Assembly: GCF_042427745.1 (NCBI RefSeq) | Contig: NZ_JBHMFA010000001.1 | Source: Algibacter miyuki | GTDB taxonomy: Bacteria > Bacteroidota > Bacteroidia > Flavobacteriales > Flavobacteriaceae | Reading direction: 5' to 3' (one strand) | DNA length: 64,000 nucleotides | In this document: one piece after another, positions 1 through 8,499 of the stretch | Position numbering within the stretch: position 1 is the first letter of the stretch | How the letters are laid out: each line of letters starts with the position of its first letter | Translations under genes and position numbers: made by a program | Notes under the pieces: model-generated | The model's database searches: none | Told to the model about the DNA's origin: nothing | The model's input: only the letters and a program-made list of their open reading frames with translations

Positions 1-749
1 GAGTTAGTTTTGATGAATCGATACCATGAAAAAGGGGAGTCTTTCTTGTTTAAAACCTTGTTTAGGAGTTTGTTGTTGGGGCTGTAGAGAGTTTCAAAAT
101 TACGAATATTATCAAGGTTGTGATGATGATAGTTTTTAGCCATTTTAGGAACGCCAAGTGTTGTGTAATATGCCTTAGTACGTTCTTTAGCGTTGGTAAT
201 GCGGTTTTTTTTATAAAAAGGACTATCGATAATATGAATTTCGCCTTTTGGCTTTAAAAATAACTGTAATTGTTTGATTAATGCTTCAAAATTTTCAAAA
301 TATTGAATAGCACCGTTCATGGTGATAATGTCAAACTGCATTTTAAAAATATCGGAAACCTTGTAGATATCTGCATATACAAAATTTAAGTTGTTAGAGT
401 TAAAAACTCTTGCAGCTTGTTCTAACTCATCACGATTTATGTCTAATCCAATCACGCTGTTTTCTCTAGAAACCTTTGCTATTCTATTAGAAAACCAGCC
501 ATTTCCGCAGCCAATATCTAGAATAGTTAAGGCTTTGTTTTTAGAAGCTAAGTAGGTTGTAAAACGTGTTGTAGATTTTACACGTAGAGGCCATTCGTAC
601 CGTTTCGAATACGGTAGTTTTTCAACCTCAGCATCGGTAAACAGGCGCCGTTCTTTTTCGCGAACTTTCAAGTAACATTCAGAAAATACTTGATTTTCAG
701 GAGTAAAATAATAAACGCTATTTATTTTAGTAACATCGCTGAAATTCAT
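1..749 (-). CDS. Class I SAM-dependent methyltransferase (3' end beyond window)
   Basis: The reading frame starts at an ATG at 749 and stays open to the left edge, so 249 residues are visible and the C-terminus is missing. Around residues 77-86 is a glycine-rich motif I (LDIGCGNGWF), and the acidic strand-2 end (GLDINRDEL) follows, which together define a Rossmann-type class I methyltransferase. The substrate cannot be read from the sequence. Its ATG overlaps the stop codon of the upstream radical SAM gene in an ATGA arrangement at 746-749, so translation is probably coupled. It is the fifth and last visible gene of a minus-strand operon beginning near 5247. No membrane segment or signal peptide is visible. 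The fold is certain; the role in a biosynthetic pathway is inferred from its neighbours. Confidence 0.85.
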   Translation of the reverse strand, partial: MNFSDVTKINSVYYFTPENQVFSECYLKVREKERRLFTDAEVEKLPYSKRYEWPLRVKSTTRFTTYLASKNKALTILDIGCGNGWFSNRIAKVSRENSVIGLDINRDELEQAARVFNSNNLNFVYADIYKVSDIFKMQFDIITMNGAIQYFENFEALIKQLQLFLKPKGEIHIIDSPFYKKNRITNAKERTKAYYTTLGVPKMAKNYHHHNLDNIRNFETLYSPNNKLLNKVLNKKDSPFSWYRFIKTN

Positions 750-2137
750 GGTAGTTTGTATAGTTTCATTGCCGATTGTGCTAAAATGGATTTTGTTTTT
801 AATTTAAAACACGATATTAAATTGCGGTTTTTTCCTTTAAGTAGTTCCTTGTTATAGTTAACTTCATTAACAATTAAACGCACTGCAAAATCATAAAATT
901 TTCTGGAATAAGTGCGTTTAAAATCAATATCTCTATCTGTTGAGGTTTCCCAATTGGGCTTACTTATTATTCTATCTTCAATTTCGGTGTATAAAGATGT
1001 TCCTTTAATAGGATATGCAACTGTAATAGTGAAATGTGTAGGGTTGGCGGCTTTTAGATATCTAATTGATTCTTTTATATCAAGTTCGTCCTCACCAGGG
1101 TAGCCAACCATAATAAATGTACCTGTTTCCATACCAAGGGCATTGGTTTTTTGAATAGCACTTTTAACGACATCAACATCTACACGCCTGTCCATGGCGT
1201 CAATTATTTTTTGCGAACCACTTTCGGCACCAATCCAGATACGATAACATCCCATGTCTTTTAATAGTCCAAGAATTTCATCGTTTAAACGCTCGGCTCT
1301 GGTAATGCATTCAAAAGGAATTATAGCGTCTTGCTTTAATATTTCTTCATGAAATTCTTTTATCCATTTATGGCTAACGGTAAATACATCGTCTACAAAC
1401 CAAATGCTATCTGGGTTGTATTCTGTTTTAAGGTATTTTAATTCTTCGGCGACCATATTTGCAGGGCGTCGTCTATAGCTTTGTCCATAAACAGCAGTGC
1501 TACACCATTTACAAGTATAGGGGCATCCACGCTGTGTGCTTACGGTCATGGAGCTTTTTTTGTGATGCGTTTTCCATGTGTTTAAATATTTATCAACAGG
1601 AATAGCCGCTCGATTTGGTAGAGGTAATTCCTCTAAACTTTTCATTTTTATTCTGGGGGGCGTTTTTATTACCATCCCATTTTCTAAATAAGCAATACCG
1701 GTAATGTTGTTGTGTGGTTTGTTGGCTAAAATGGCACTATATAACTCCAAGGTGGTTTGTTCACCTTCTCCTATGATAATAAAATCGGCTCCTGTGTTTA
1801 AGTAGTTTTCTAAATTATAGGTAAGGTCGGGGCCGCCTAAAATAATTTTTGGAAACCCATATATCGCGTCGTTTTTTAAAATTTTAACTAATTTAATAAC
1901 GTTTATTTTAGTCATTAAATTGGTGTAAATAGCAACGGCTTTAGGTTGTTCTTTTTTTAAAAAAAGAAGTTGCTCTTGTGCTGTGTAAAATGTAGAATCA
2001 AAAACATGGTTTTTTACGTTGTTTGCATTTAGGTAGCCAGAAATGTAGAGCAAGCCTAAAGGCGCATAAGGTTTCATTATTTTTTGTTCCTTATCATCTT
2101 CATTTAGAAAATACGAATGTGTTAATACAATGCTCAT
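746..2137 (-). CDS. B12-binding domain radical SAM protein (first paralogue by position)
   Basis: A 463-residue protein. The N-terminal part (about 20-165) looks like the cobalamin-binding Rossmann domain found in BchE/PhpK-type radical SAM enzymes, with the usual PLGLLYISGYL opening and a GEGE segment. The radical SAM core follows, with the cluster-binding motif CPYTCKWC (C-x3-C-x2-C) near residues 203-211. The C-terminal part carries conserved blocks such as IWIGAESGSQ and GYPGE. Family members use radical SAM chemistry, often to methylate unactivated carbon or phosphorus or to rearrange a carbon skeleton; which one applies here cannot be told. It overlaps both neighbouring genes by four bases and is a clear paralogue of the protein at 2909-4351. 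Confidence 0.88.
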   Translation of the reverse strand: MSIVLTHSYFLNEDDKEQKIMKPYAPLGLLYISGYLNANNVKNHVFDSTFYTAQEQLLFLKKEQPKAVAIYTNLMTKINVIKLVKILKNDAIYGFPKIILGGPDLTYNLENYLNTGADFIIIGEGEQTTLELYSAILANKPHNNITGIAYLENGMVIKTPPRIKMKSLEELPLPNRAAIPVDKYLNTWKTHHKKSSMTVSTQRGCPYTCKWCSTAVYGQSYRRRPANMVAEELKYLKTEYNPDSIWFVDDVFTVSHKWIKEFHEEILKQDAIIPFECITRAERLNDEILGLLKDMGCYRIWIGAESGSQKIIDAMDRRVDVDVVKSAIQKTNALGMETGTFIMVGYPGEDELDIKESIRYLKAANPTHFTITVAYPIKGTSLYTEIEDRIISKPNWETSTDRDIDFKRTYSRKFYDFAVRLIVNEVNYNKELLKGKNRNLISCFKLKTKSILAQSAMKLYKLP

Positions 2138-2916
2138 TTAAGTTGAAGTTCTATTAAGAAATGATCGGCGTATTTTGCTAAAAAGGTTGGAGTTGCTATT
2201 GCGTCTATTCCTTTAAATATTGATAACACTACTTTTTTTGTCAAAATTGAATTTTCAAGATATGAAGGCGGAATGGCTAAACCAATGGGTTTTATTTTAT
2301 TTATGTAAAATCTATTTGTTGTTAAGTTTATAATGTCTTCAGGATTGTAGTACCATGTTTTAACAGTAACGCCATCTACATGTACTTCTAAACTTTTACT
2401 GGTATTTCTTCGGATTGCTTTTTTGAAATCTCCTTTTAAGGAAAAGTAGAGGTTTTCCCAAAGGCATTTTTTAGGCATAATAACCAATACTAACTTTCCA
2501 CTTGGAGTTAGTAGTTTTTTTGCACTTTTTAGGAATTGCTCTAATTGTGGTTTAGATAAACAGTTTAATCCTCCAAAATTTGAAAAAATAAAATCGAATT
2601 TTTGATTAAACGAAGTTTCGTGTAGTGTATTTATATCTTGAACTATAAATTTTAAATTACTAGAATGTTTTTTTGCTTTAGAAACCGCTATCATGGCTTC
2701 TGAAATGTCTGTAGCAATAACTTGATGTCCTAATTTTGAGAAACAAATAGCATCTTCGCCTGTACCGCAGTTAAGCTCTAAAATATTAAGCTGTGTTTCT
2801 GTTTGTATTATGGGCTTTATATATTTATAAACACGATGGCGCTGGGCTTTGCCAATGTTAGAAAATGTAAATGTGGCATCATATTTTGTGGCTGCAATGT
2901 CGAAATCATTATCCAT
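2134..2916 (-). CDS. Class I SAM-dependent methyltransferase
   Basis: A 260-residue soluble protein with a methyltransferase motif I (LELNCGTGED) at about residues 45-54, an acidic strand-2 end (ATDISEAMI) and a FSNFGGLNC segment in the motif IV position. These mark a methyltransferase 11/25-type domain. The substrate is unknown. Its start overlaps the end of the second radical SAM gene by eight bases and its stop overlaps the start of the next radical SAM gene by four, so each methyltransferase in this operon follows a radical SAM gene. The alternating order suggests paired steps on one scaffold, but this is inference. The C-terminal half shows no second recognisable domain. Confidence 0.85.
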   Translation of the reverse strand: MDNDFDIAATKYDATFTFSNIGKAQRHRVYKYIKPIIQTETQLNILELNCGTGEDAICFSKLGHQVIATDISEAMIAVSKAKKHSSNLKFIVQDINTLHETSFNQKFDFIFSNFGGLNCLSKPQLEQFLKSAKKLLTPSGKLVLVIMPKKCLWENLYFSLKGDFKKAIRRNTSKSLEVHVDGVTVKTWYYNPEDIINLTTNRFYINKIKPIGLAIPPSYLENSILTKKVVLSIFKGIDAIATPTFLAKYADHFLIELQLK

Positions 2917-4351
2917 TTGTAGGTTTCATATTTTTTAATTGCATTTTATCTATAAAAGCAGAAGGTACATAATACGCTAATTTTAGTATGGATTTGCCCT
3001 TTTTTAAATTAAACTTATTTAAGTTTTGTATGCCTTGGCTAATTCTATATTCTTTATGCACGTAACGTTGTAACTTTTTGTAAAAAGCAGAACTATAAGT
3101 GCCCTTAAAAAGCATAGCAAGATCATCGGAATCTCTCCAGTTGGCTTTTAGTTTTAAATCGTCTTTTACTTTGTCGTAAAACTTGGTGCCTGGTAAAGGA
3201 TAGGAAACTGAAACTCCAATATTGTCAGGAACGAGTTCTTTAATCATACTAATGGTTTTCGTAATATCTTCTTTGGTTTCACCGAGATATCCAAACTGAA
3301 TAAAGAAGGCGACACGAATATTTTTTTCTTTTAGTAGGCGCGTAGCTTCATAAATTTGTGCCACACTAGTGTCTTTATCCATTGCGTCTAAAATAGCTTG
3401 TGAGCCACTTTCAGCACCTACCCAAACTTCTTCCAATCCGCTTTCTGCTAAAGCATCGATAGTATCTTCTTTTAAAAGTAAATCAACTCTACTTTGTATG
3501 TAATATGAAATAGAAAGCTTTTCTTTTTTTAGTGCTGTATTAAAGTTTTGTACCCATTTTGGTTTTAATCCAAAAATATCATCGCACATCCAAAAACGGT
3601 TAACGCCATAAGTTTGGCTAAGGTATTTTATATGTTTTGTGATGTATTCGGGTGAATGCGAATTGTAACGGTTACCATAAATAGGTTTTGCACACCAATT
3701 ACATTTGTACGGGCAACCTCTGGTGGTGGCTATATTTAAGGTGAAATCATTTCCGCTTTGTTGCCATACTTTTTTATAGGCTTCAATATCAACCAAATCC
3801 CAGGCAGGTATTGGAAATTCATCTAAATTTTTAGTAACAATGCGTTTGGGTGTTTTTACAATGGTATTGTTCTGTATGTAAACAATACCTTTAATATTAT
3901 AAGGGTTTTCGTTTCTAGATAACGTATTAACTAATTCTTTTAAGCTTACTTCACCTTCTCCTTGGATAATATAATGGGCTCCATTTTTAAGATATTTTTC
4001 AAAATGATCTGTAGCATCCGAGCTGTTAACAATTACGGTGCAGCCTTCAGATTTTGCCATTTTTATCATTTTAAAAGCGGCTTCTCGCATAGTGGTTAAG
4101 CACATTTTGGTGAGGTAGTTAAAGCCATCATCATAAAGTACAAAAAACTGAGGTTTTTCGGCTTTTAATTTGGTGATAATCCCTGTTGGAGCATCTATCA
4201 AGTTGGTGTCAAATAAGGAAACGGTATATCCGTTTTCTCTTAAATAAGAAGCCGCGTAAATGGTTCCTAAAGGAGGGAAAGGGGTTTTGTTATCCCATTG
4301 TTTTTTGTCGAATTTATAAAAATACGAATGCGAAAAAAGAATAGAGTCCAT
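2909..4351 (-). CDS. B12-binding domain radical SAM protein (second paralogue by position)
   Basis: A 480-residue protein with the same architecture as the one at 746-2137: a cobalamin-binding-like N-terminal domain opening with FPPLGTIYAASYL and containing a GEGE segment, then a radical SAM core with CPYKCNWC (C-x3-C-x2-C) near residues 212-220. Shared blocks later in both proteins (VWVGAESGSQAI, a YPLPGT segment and an NW-D-TYS-FY region near the C-terminus) show that they arose by duplication. It begins two bases after the stop of the nucleotidyltransferase-like gene. The product is probably cytosolic and oxygen-sensitive because of its iron-sulphur cluster. Exact chemistry cannot be assigned from sequence. 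Confidence 0.88.
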   Translation of the reverse strand: MDSILFSHSYFYKFDKKQWDNKTPFPPLGTIYAASYLRENGYTVSLFDTNLIDAPTGIITKLKAEKPQFFVLYDDGFNYLTKMCLTTMREAAFKMIKMAKSEGCTVIVNSSDATDHFEKYLKNGAHYIIQGEGEVSLKELVNTLSRNENPYNIKGIVYIQNNTIVKTPKRIVTKNLDEFPIPAWDLVDIEAYKKVWQQSGNDFTLNIATTRGCPYKCNWCAKPIYGNRYNSHSPEYITKHIKYLSQTYGVNRFWMCDDIFGLKPKWVQNFNTALKKEKLSISYYIQSRVDLLLKEDTIDALAESGLEEVWVGAESGSQAILDAMDKDTSVAQIYEATRLLKEKNIRVAFFIQFGYLGETKEDITKTISMIKELVPDNIGVSVSYPLPGTKFYDKVKDDLKLKANWRDSDDLAMLFKGTYSSAFYKKLQRYVHKEYRISQGIQNLNKFNLKKGKSILKLAYYVPSAFIDKMQLKNMKPTNG

Positions 4352-4353
4352 AG

Positions 4354-5247
4354 TTAAAAAGCGTTTATATGATGCGTAGTTTCTATTTCGGCCTTTTTAG
4401 CATTAAAAGCATCCATTACCTTTTTTTGAAAATTTTGTGGGTGGTGTTTACTTACAGTTTCGGTTGATTTTAATGCAATTTCAAATTCTTTTTTATCTAT
4501 GTTTTTAAATTTCGATTCCCAACGTTTTAAGGTCAGGTTTTTAAAGTGATTTTCCAGGCGATTTCCTATTTTTTTGTTGCAAATATATTCTATGAATTTA
4601 GAAATTATAAACGGTTTTATGGTGGTATCTACTTCTACTTGCTGATTATTTATGTTCGGCAAGTAACTATGTGCCCATGTGTTTTGCTTTAAAAATTTAG
4701 AAAATACGGCTTTTCCTGTAATGGGTATTAGCGTGCGTAATTCTGTGGCTGTAAAGAGATTTTTTTCTTTAATCTCTAAGTCGTTTTTACTAATAAAGTA
4801 ATTAACGCAAAAGTATTTTTTTGAATTTAGTAAAAATACTTTTTTAAAGAGTATTAGTAGGGTTCTGGCAATCCAAAGCCTATTAGGTTTTGTAATTATA
4901 AAAAAATCGATATCGCCGTCATTATCATAACAGCCTTTAGAGAGAGCTCCTGAAATACTAACACTTTCGATATAAGGGAATTTTGAAATAAATTGAGCTT
5001 GCTTTAAAGCTTTAGGCATAATGTTTTTGGCATGTGCATTTCCTTTTGTTCTTTTTGTTACAATAGTTTCGTCATTGTTATAGATAAAGTAACCGTTATA
5101 CTCTTTAACAATGTTTAGTGATTTTAGTTTTACTAATTCTTTTTGTAAAGCAATAGCGTCGTTAGATTTAGAAAACAAAAAAATTTCATCTTTAGTTAAT
5201 GGGTAATTAAAGATTGAAAAATATAGTATGGGCTGTAAACTATTCAA
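4354..5247 (-). CDS. Nucleotidyltransferase-like protein with N-terminal winged-helix-like region
   Basis: A 297-residue protein, apparently first in the five-gene operon. Around residues 98-115 is a pattern of the MNT/pol-beta nucleotidyltransferase family (SGALSKG, then DGDIDFF), supplying the Asp-x-Asp metal ligands; the usual GS of the motif is GA here. The N-terminal 60 residues (ILYFSIFNYPLTKDEI) resemble a winged-helix segment often seen before this domain in Bacteroidota. The only plausible start is TTG at 5245-5247: an in-frame TAG lies 15 bases upstream and no internal Met precedes the conserved N-terminal region. It may transfer a nucleotide to a small molecule or protein in the same pathway, but no substrate is visible. 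Confidence 0.7.
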   Translation of the reverse strand: MNSLQPILYFSIFNYPLTKDEIFLFSKSNDAIALQKELVKLKSLNIVKEYNGYFIYNNDETIVTKRTKGNAHAKNIMPKALKQAQFISKFPYIESVSISGALSKGCYDNDGDIDFFIITKPNRLWIARTLLILFKKVFLLNSKKYFCVNYFISKNDLEIKEKNLFTATELRTLIPITGKAVFSKFLKQNTWAHSYLPNINNQQVEVDTTIKPFIISKFIEYICNKKIGNRLENHFKNLTLKRWESKFKNIDKKEFEIALKSTETVSKHHPQNFQKKVMDAFNAKKAEIETTHHINAF

Positions 5248-5633
5248 GTTGGTAGTAATTTTCTATCTTTTGATGTAAAATAAGTTATACGCTAAGTTAC
5301 AGTTTTTTTTTGATTCCGATTCATGTGTGTTATTTGGTTTTATGATAAAACTGCCCCTTTTTTTCTGCGAAATATGTATTTTTTTTGATTATTTTTTGTG
5401 CAACTCTTAGTTCTGTTGGAATGTGTTATGTATTGATATCTGGTTAAACGTAATATTTAATGGCATGTTGAAGTGAAATTTTATCATTTTTGAGATTTTA
5501 ATATAAAGATGAAAATAAACACAGGCTGAAAAAAATACTTAAGGAGATATTGTATTTTTAAGTAAATTTAAAAGAAAGAAAAACCCATGGTAGCTGTTTT
5601 ATTGGTAATACAGAGGTTGAGAATACTTTTATG

Positions 5634-5662
5634 TTACAATGGCGTTTAAAGAAGTATCTTTG
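5634..5662 (+). promoter_or_regulatory. Putative flavobacterial promoter
   Basis: TATCTTTG at 5655-5662 matches the Bacteroidota -7 consensus TAnnTTTG. A TTA triplet 18 bases upstream occupies the -33 position, where TTG is the consensus. It points towards the methyltransferase gene at 5875 and would give a 5' leader of about 200 bases. Confidence 0.5.
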
Positions 5663-5723
5663 CGCTAGTATTATTTATCTGTTGATATTAATTATTCTTT
5701 CGTTCACACTTTGGCGATGTTAA

Positions 5724-5743
5724 AGACTTTTTTCTTAAAGTCT
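5724..5743 (+). other. Short perfect hairpin in the leader
   Basis: AGACTTT and AAAGTCT form a perfect 7 bp stem around a 6-base loop, followed by CTATTTT. It lies about 60 bases downstream of the expected transcription start and 130 bases before the next start codon. It could be a weak terminator of a short RNA, a leader structure, or chance. Confidence 0.35.
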
Positions 5744-5874
5744 CTATTTTGATTAATCTAAACACTAGTGGTCAACTTAATGCCTGATTACTAGTTAGTA
5801 ACTATTTATAGTGATATTAATCTACGACTTGCTCATGTCATTACTCTGCAATCCGTTTCAATTTATAATAAACG

Positions 5875-6942
5875 ATGATTACAGATATATATGTAAACAA
5901 GCCCGTGCCTTATTTTTCAGAACAACCCTTGCCACAATTTAATCGCTCTATTGATATTGCGCGTATTATTAAAGGCTTAGAAGCTGATAAACCTGTATTG
6001 ATAACCGAGTTTTATAGTAACGGCTTACAGTTGCTTAAAGCGTTGCAAGAGCACCTAAAGGATAAATTTCCAGGACAGACTTTTAATGAGCAACGCGCAA
6101 ATCGTTCGGCTTTTAGAAAGTTGTCTAGTCTTATTTATATAAAAATTATAGACCATAAACTAACCGTAAAAAAGGCGCCTGCTATTGGTTGGTTAGAAAA
6201 ACTTTATCCAGAACATCAAAGTTTTTTATTACCATTCACCAAAGTGCAAGGATTAAATAGTGCGTGGCAATGGCACCTTAACGGTATAACGCTTCCTGTA
6301 TTACGAAATAAAATACATCCGTATTATGGGGTTTATTTTCCAACACGTTTCGATCATTTAATCGTGTTTGATAATTGGTTGAAGCGTTATAGTGGCGCGA
6401 AAAAATTGGCTATAGATGTTGGCGTTGGTAGTGGTGTGTTGTCTTTTCAATTAATTAAACATGGTTTTCAGAAGGTTTTTGGAACAGATACAAACCCAAA
6501 TGCTATTGTTGGCTTAACGGAATCTATGGGAGATACTAAAATGTCTCGGAAAATAGAACTCGATTTCGCACCTCTTTTTGGCAAGTGGGAGAAACCTGTT
6601 GAACTCATTGTTTTTAATCCGCCTTGGTTGCCTGTATCTCAAGATATGGATACCAATGACGAAGCTATTTATTATAACGAAAACTTATTTTTAGATTTTT
6701 TTACTGAAGCTAAAAAACGATTATTACCCGATGGTAAACTGGTGATTATATTTTCCAATTTAGCCGAAATTACCAACGTTACAGAAGTACATCCCATAGC
6801 AAAGGAACTAGCCGAAGGCGGACGTTTTAAATTAGAAAACTGTTTAAGAAAGTCAGTGAAATCTGCTTCCAATAAAACCAAGCGCAATCAAAATTGGCGT
6901 GGCGAAGAAATGGTAGAACTTTGGGAATTGGTGCATGCTTAA
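5875..6942 (+). CDS. HemK/PrmC-like class I methyltransferase
   Basis: A 355-residue protein. The first 170 residues form a separate domain with no motif I recognise. The methyltransferase domain begins near residue 180 with IDVGVGSGVL and continues to VFNPPWLPV near 247. The (N/D)PP(Y/F/W) motif is typical of enzymes that methylate amide or exocyclic amino nitrogens, such as PrmC, RsmC and TrmN6, so a glutamine or nucleobase nitrogen is the likely target. It is longer than PrmC and lacks its usual N-terminal domain, so I do not assign a symbol. It stands alone, with a long leader upstream and the TspO-like gene 107 bases downstream. Confidence 0.75.
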   Translation: MITDIYVNKPVPYFSEQPLPQFNRSIDIARIIKGLEADKPVLITEFYSNGLQLLKALQEHLKDKFPGQTFNEQRANRSAFRKLSSLIYIKIIDHKLTVKKAPAIGWLEKLYPEHQSFLLPFTKVQGLNSAWQWHLNGITLPVLRNKIHPYYGVYFPTRFDHLIVFDNWLKRYSGAKKLAIDVGVGSGVLSFQLIKHGFQKVFGTDTNPNAIVGLTESMGDTKMSRKIELDFAPLFGKWEKPVELIVFNPPWLPVSQDMDTNDEAIYYNENLFLDFFTEAKKRLLPDGKLVIIFSNLAEITNVTEVHPIAKELAEGGRFKLENCLRKSVKSASNKTKRNQNWRGEEMVELWELVHA

Positions 6943-7003
6943 ACTTATAGTTTAGTTATTTGCCATAGGCTGTAACAATAATTAAAAATGGAATCGAAAT
7001 TTT

Positions 7004-7034
7004 TTGTAAACCATTTTCTACACGTTTATTTTTT
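7004..7034 (+). promoter_or_regulatory. Putative promoter of the TspO-like gene
   Basis: TTG at 7004-7006, a 20-base spacer, then TATTTTTT at 7027-7034, one mismatch from TAnnTTTG. The start codon follows at 7050, leaving a very short leader, as is common in this group. Confidence 0.5.
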
Positions 7035-7049
7035 AGTTATATTACTGAT

Positions 7050-7856
7050 ATGAAAAAACAATTACAAATAATTAACGGTGTCGCTTTTGTATGTGTTCTT
7101 GTAATGAACTATTTGTCTAACACAGGTTTATTAAATAACACCACTATAGGGGAAGTTTCTAAAGATTATAACACCTTATTTACTCCCGCAGGTTATGCGT
7201 TTTCCATTTGGGGAATAATCTATTTACTCTTGTTAGGGTTTATTGTTTACCAAGGGCGCAGTCTATTTGTAAAAGTTAGAAACGACGATTTTATTTTAAC
7301 AACAGGTTGGTGGTTTCTAACCTCTTGTATTGCTAATTGTGCTTGGATTGTAACCTGGATTTACGGTTATACCTTAATATCGTCCATATTTATTTTTATC
7401 ATTCTATTTGCGTTATTACAAATTGTGCTTAAAAATAAAATGGAATTGTTCGATGCTTCAATTTCTGTTATTCTGTTTTTATGGTGGCCCTTTGTAATTT
7501 ATAGTGGCTGGATTACCGTGGCTAGTATTGCAAACGTATCGGCCGTTTTAGTAAAATACAATTGGGATGGTTTCGGTTTGTCGCCAACATTTTGGACTAT
7601 CGCATTAATAGGTATTGCAACCATAATAAACTTAATGGTTACCTGGAAACGAAACATGCGCGAGTTTGCACTTGTTGGTGCTTGGGCTCTAATTGCTATT
7701 TATGTAGCTAACAGCAATGCCAATACCACTGTAGCTTATACTGCAGGAGTTGCTGCTGCAATTTTAATTATAAGCAGCTCTACGCATGCCTTTATTAACC
7801 GAAAAACAAATCCAGCGATAAAGTGTAAGGAGTATCTAGATGCTAGGAAAAACTAA
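7050..7856 (+). CDS. TspO/MBR-like tryptophan-rich integral membrane protein
   Basis: A 268-residue polytopic membrane protein with about eight hydrophobic stretches and many tryptophans. The block FTPAGYAFSIWGIIYL near residues 45-60 matches the TspO/MBR family, whose canonical members have five helices and about 160 residues and bind tetrapyrroles or related ligands. This is the longer Bacteroidota form. A direct ligand cannot be inferred. It ends with a short basic cytosolic tail. It is probably monocistronic, with its own promoter at 7004-7034. Confidence 0.72.
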   Translation: MKKQLQIINGVAFVCVLVMNYLSNTGLLNNTTIGEVSKDYNTLFTPAGYAFSIWGIIYLLLLGFIVYQGRSLFVKVRNDDFILTTGWWFLTSCIANCAWIVTWIYGYTLISSIFIFIILFALLQIVLKNKMELFDASISVILFLWWPFVIYSGWITVASIANVSAVLVKYNWDGFGLSPTFWTIALIGIATIINLMVTWKRNMREFALVGAWALIAIYVANSNANTTVAYTAGVAAAILIISSSTHAFINRKTNPAIKCKEYLDARKN

Positions 7857-7859
7857 AGC

Positions 7860-8015
7860 CTAACGTTTTACTTTTTTTAATTTTTTCTGAGTTTTTCCTT
7901 TTCTTGTAGCTACAGCATGTGCTAACACAGCGACTTCTATTAGTAGAATTGCAATTTTAGCTTTTTTACTCCTTGTTAATGTACTTGTAAGTCCTAATAC
8001 TTTTGTAATGATCAT
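7860..8015 (-). CDS. Small hypothetical protein (51 aa)
   Basis: A 51-codon frame with ATG at 8015 and stop TAG at 7860-7862, convergent with the TspO-like gene and only three bases from its stop. The product starts MIITKVLGLTSTLTRSKKAK, has a short hydrophobic alpha-helical middle (IAILLIEVAVLAHAVA) and a strongly basic tail (RKGKTQKKLKKVKR). That layout is non-random and suggests a small membrane-associated or nucleic-acid-binding protein. I do not recognise the family. The alternative is a chance frame. Confidence 0.5.
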   Translation of the reverse strand: MIITKVLGLTSTLTRSKKAKIAILLIEVAVLAHAVATRKGKTQKKLKKVKR

Positions 8016-8199
8016 AATTTATATCTTTTTAAGAACAAATTATGGATAAAGTTCATTGTTGAATGACTTGATGAAAATTTATTTTGACTGGATTGGGAGT
8101 TTTTTTGTTGAATTAAGGAATACTTTAGGAATAGAACAATCTATTGAAATTACGAGTAGTCAAATTTTAGAGAATCAATAAAGTGCTACTAATTGTATG

Positions 8200-8230
8200 T
8201 TGACTATGGTTTGTTTAGGCTCTATTTTTG
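8200..8230 (+). promoter_or_regulatory. Flavobacterial promoter deciding the start of the 83-aa gene
   Basis: TTG at 8200-8202, a 20-base spacer, and TATTTTTG at 8223-8230 fit the TTG/TAnnTTTG consensus exactly. Transcription should begin around 8237, downstream of the in-frame ATG at 8197, so translation must begin at the ATG at 8248. Confidence 0.65.
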
Positions 8231-8247
8231 CTGAAAACAAATATATT

Positions 8248-8499
8248 ATGAAACTAAATAGAAGAGGGCAAATAGTAAAATTTCACACACCGAATCATGA
8301 TGAAGATCCGGAGCAACTTTATATTGTTCTTGAGTATATTGAAGATGGCAATAGATCTAGAGCAAAAATCCAAGCTTTAAATACTGGATTGTCATTTCCA
8401 TCAACTAGTATTATGCTAGTTGAAGATTTAGAGGTTGATGAAGGGCAAACTTTAGAGCTGGATTATTATCTTAAGCATGGGGATCATGGTTTATTTTAA
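8248..8499 (+). CDS. Small acidic hypothetical protein (83 aa)
   Basis: The open frame extends back to 8197, but a promoter with perfect consensus overlaps that stretch, so the ATG at 8248 is chosen, giving 83 residues beginning MKLNRRGQIVKFHTPN. The protein is acidic and probably a small beta-rich domain, with no signal peptide or membrane segment. Its stop codon overlaps that of the convergent HNH endonuclease gene by three bases (8496-8499), so the two transcripts must be antisense at their ends. I do not recognise the family. Its position against the restriction-modification system suggests it may belong to the same acquired segment, but that is speculation. Confidence 0.6.
   Translation: MKLNRRGQIVKFHTPNHDEDPEQLYIVLEYIEDGNRSRAKIQALNTGLSFPSTSIMLVEDLEVDEGQTLELDYYLKHGDHGLF

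Larger units (their letters stand above)
5248..5874. other. 627 bp intergenic region between divergent operons
   Basis: No credible coding sequence is present. The part next to 5247 must hold the promoter of the minus-strand radical SAM operon, but I could not identify a convincing TAnnTTTG element there. The part from about 5634 on holds a plausible plus-strand promoter and a roughly 200-base leader with a small hairpin, both listed separately. Short ACTAGT palindromes occur at about 5764-5771 (CACTAGTG) and 5791-5796. Confidence 0.6.

Noticed and set aside
8071..8181. Plus-strand mini-frame of 36 codons before the 83-residue gene
   Set aside because: It has no promoter that I can see and no family features, and is short enough to be chance; it might be a remnant but cannot be supported.
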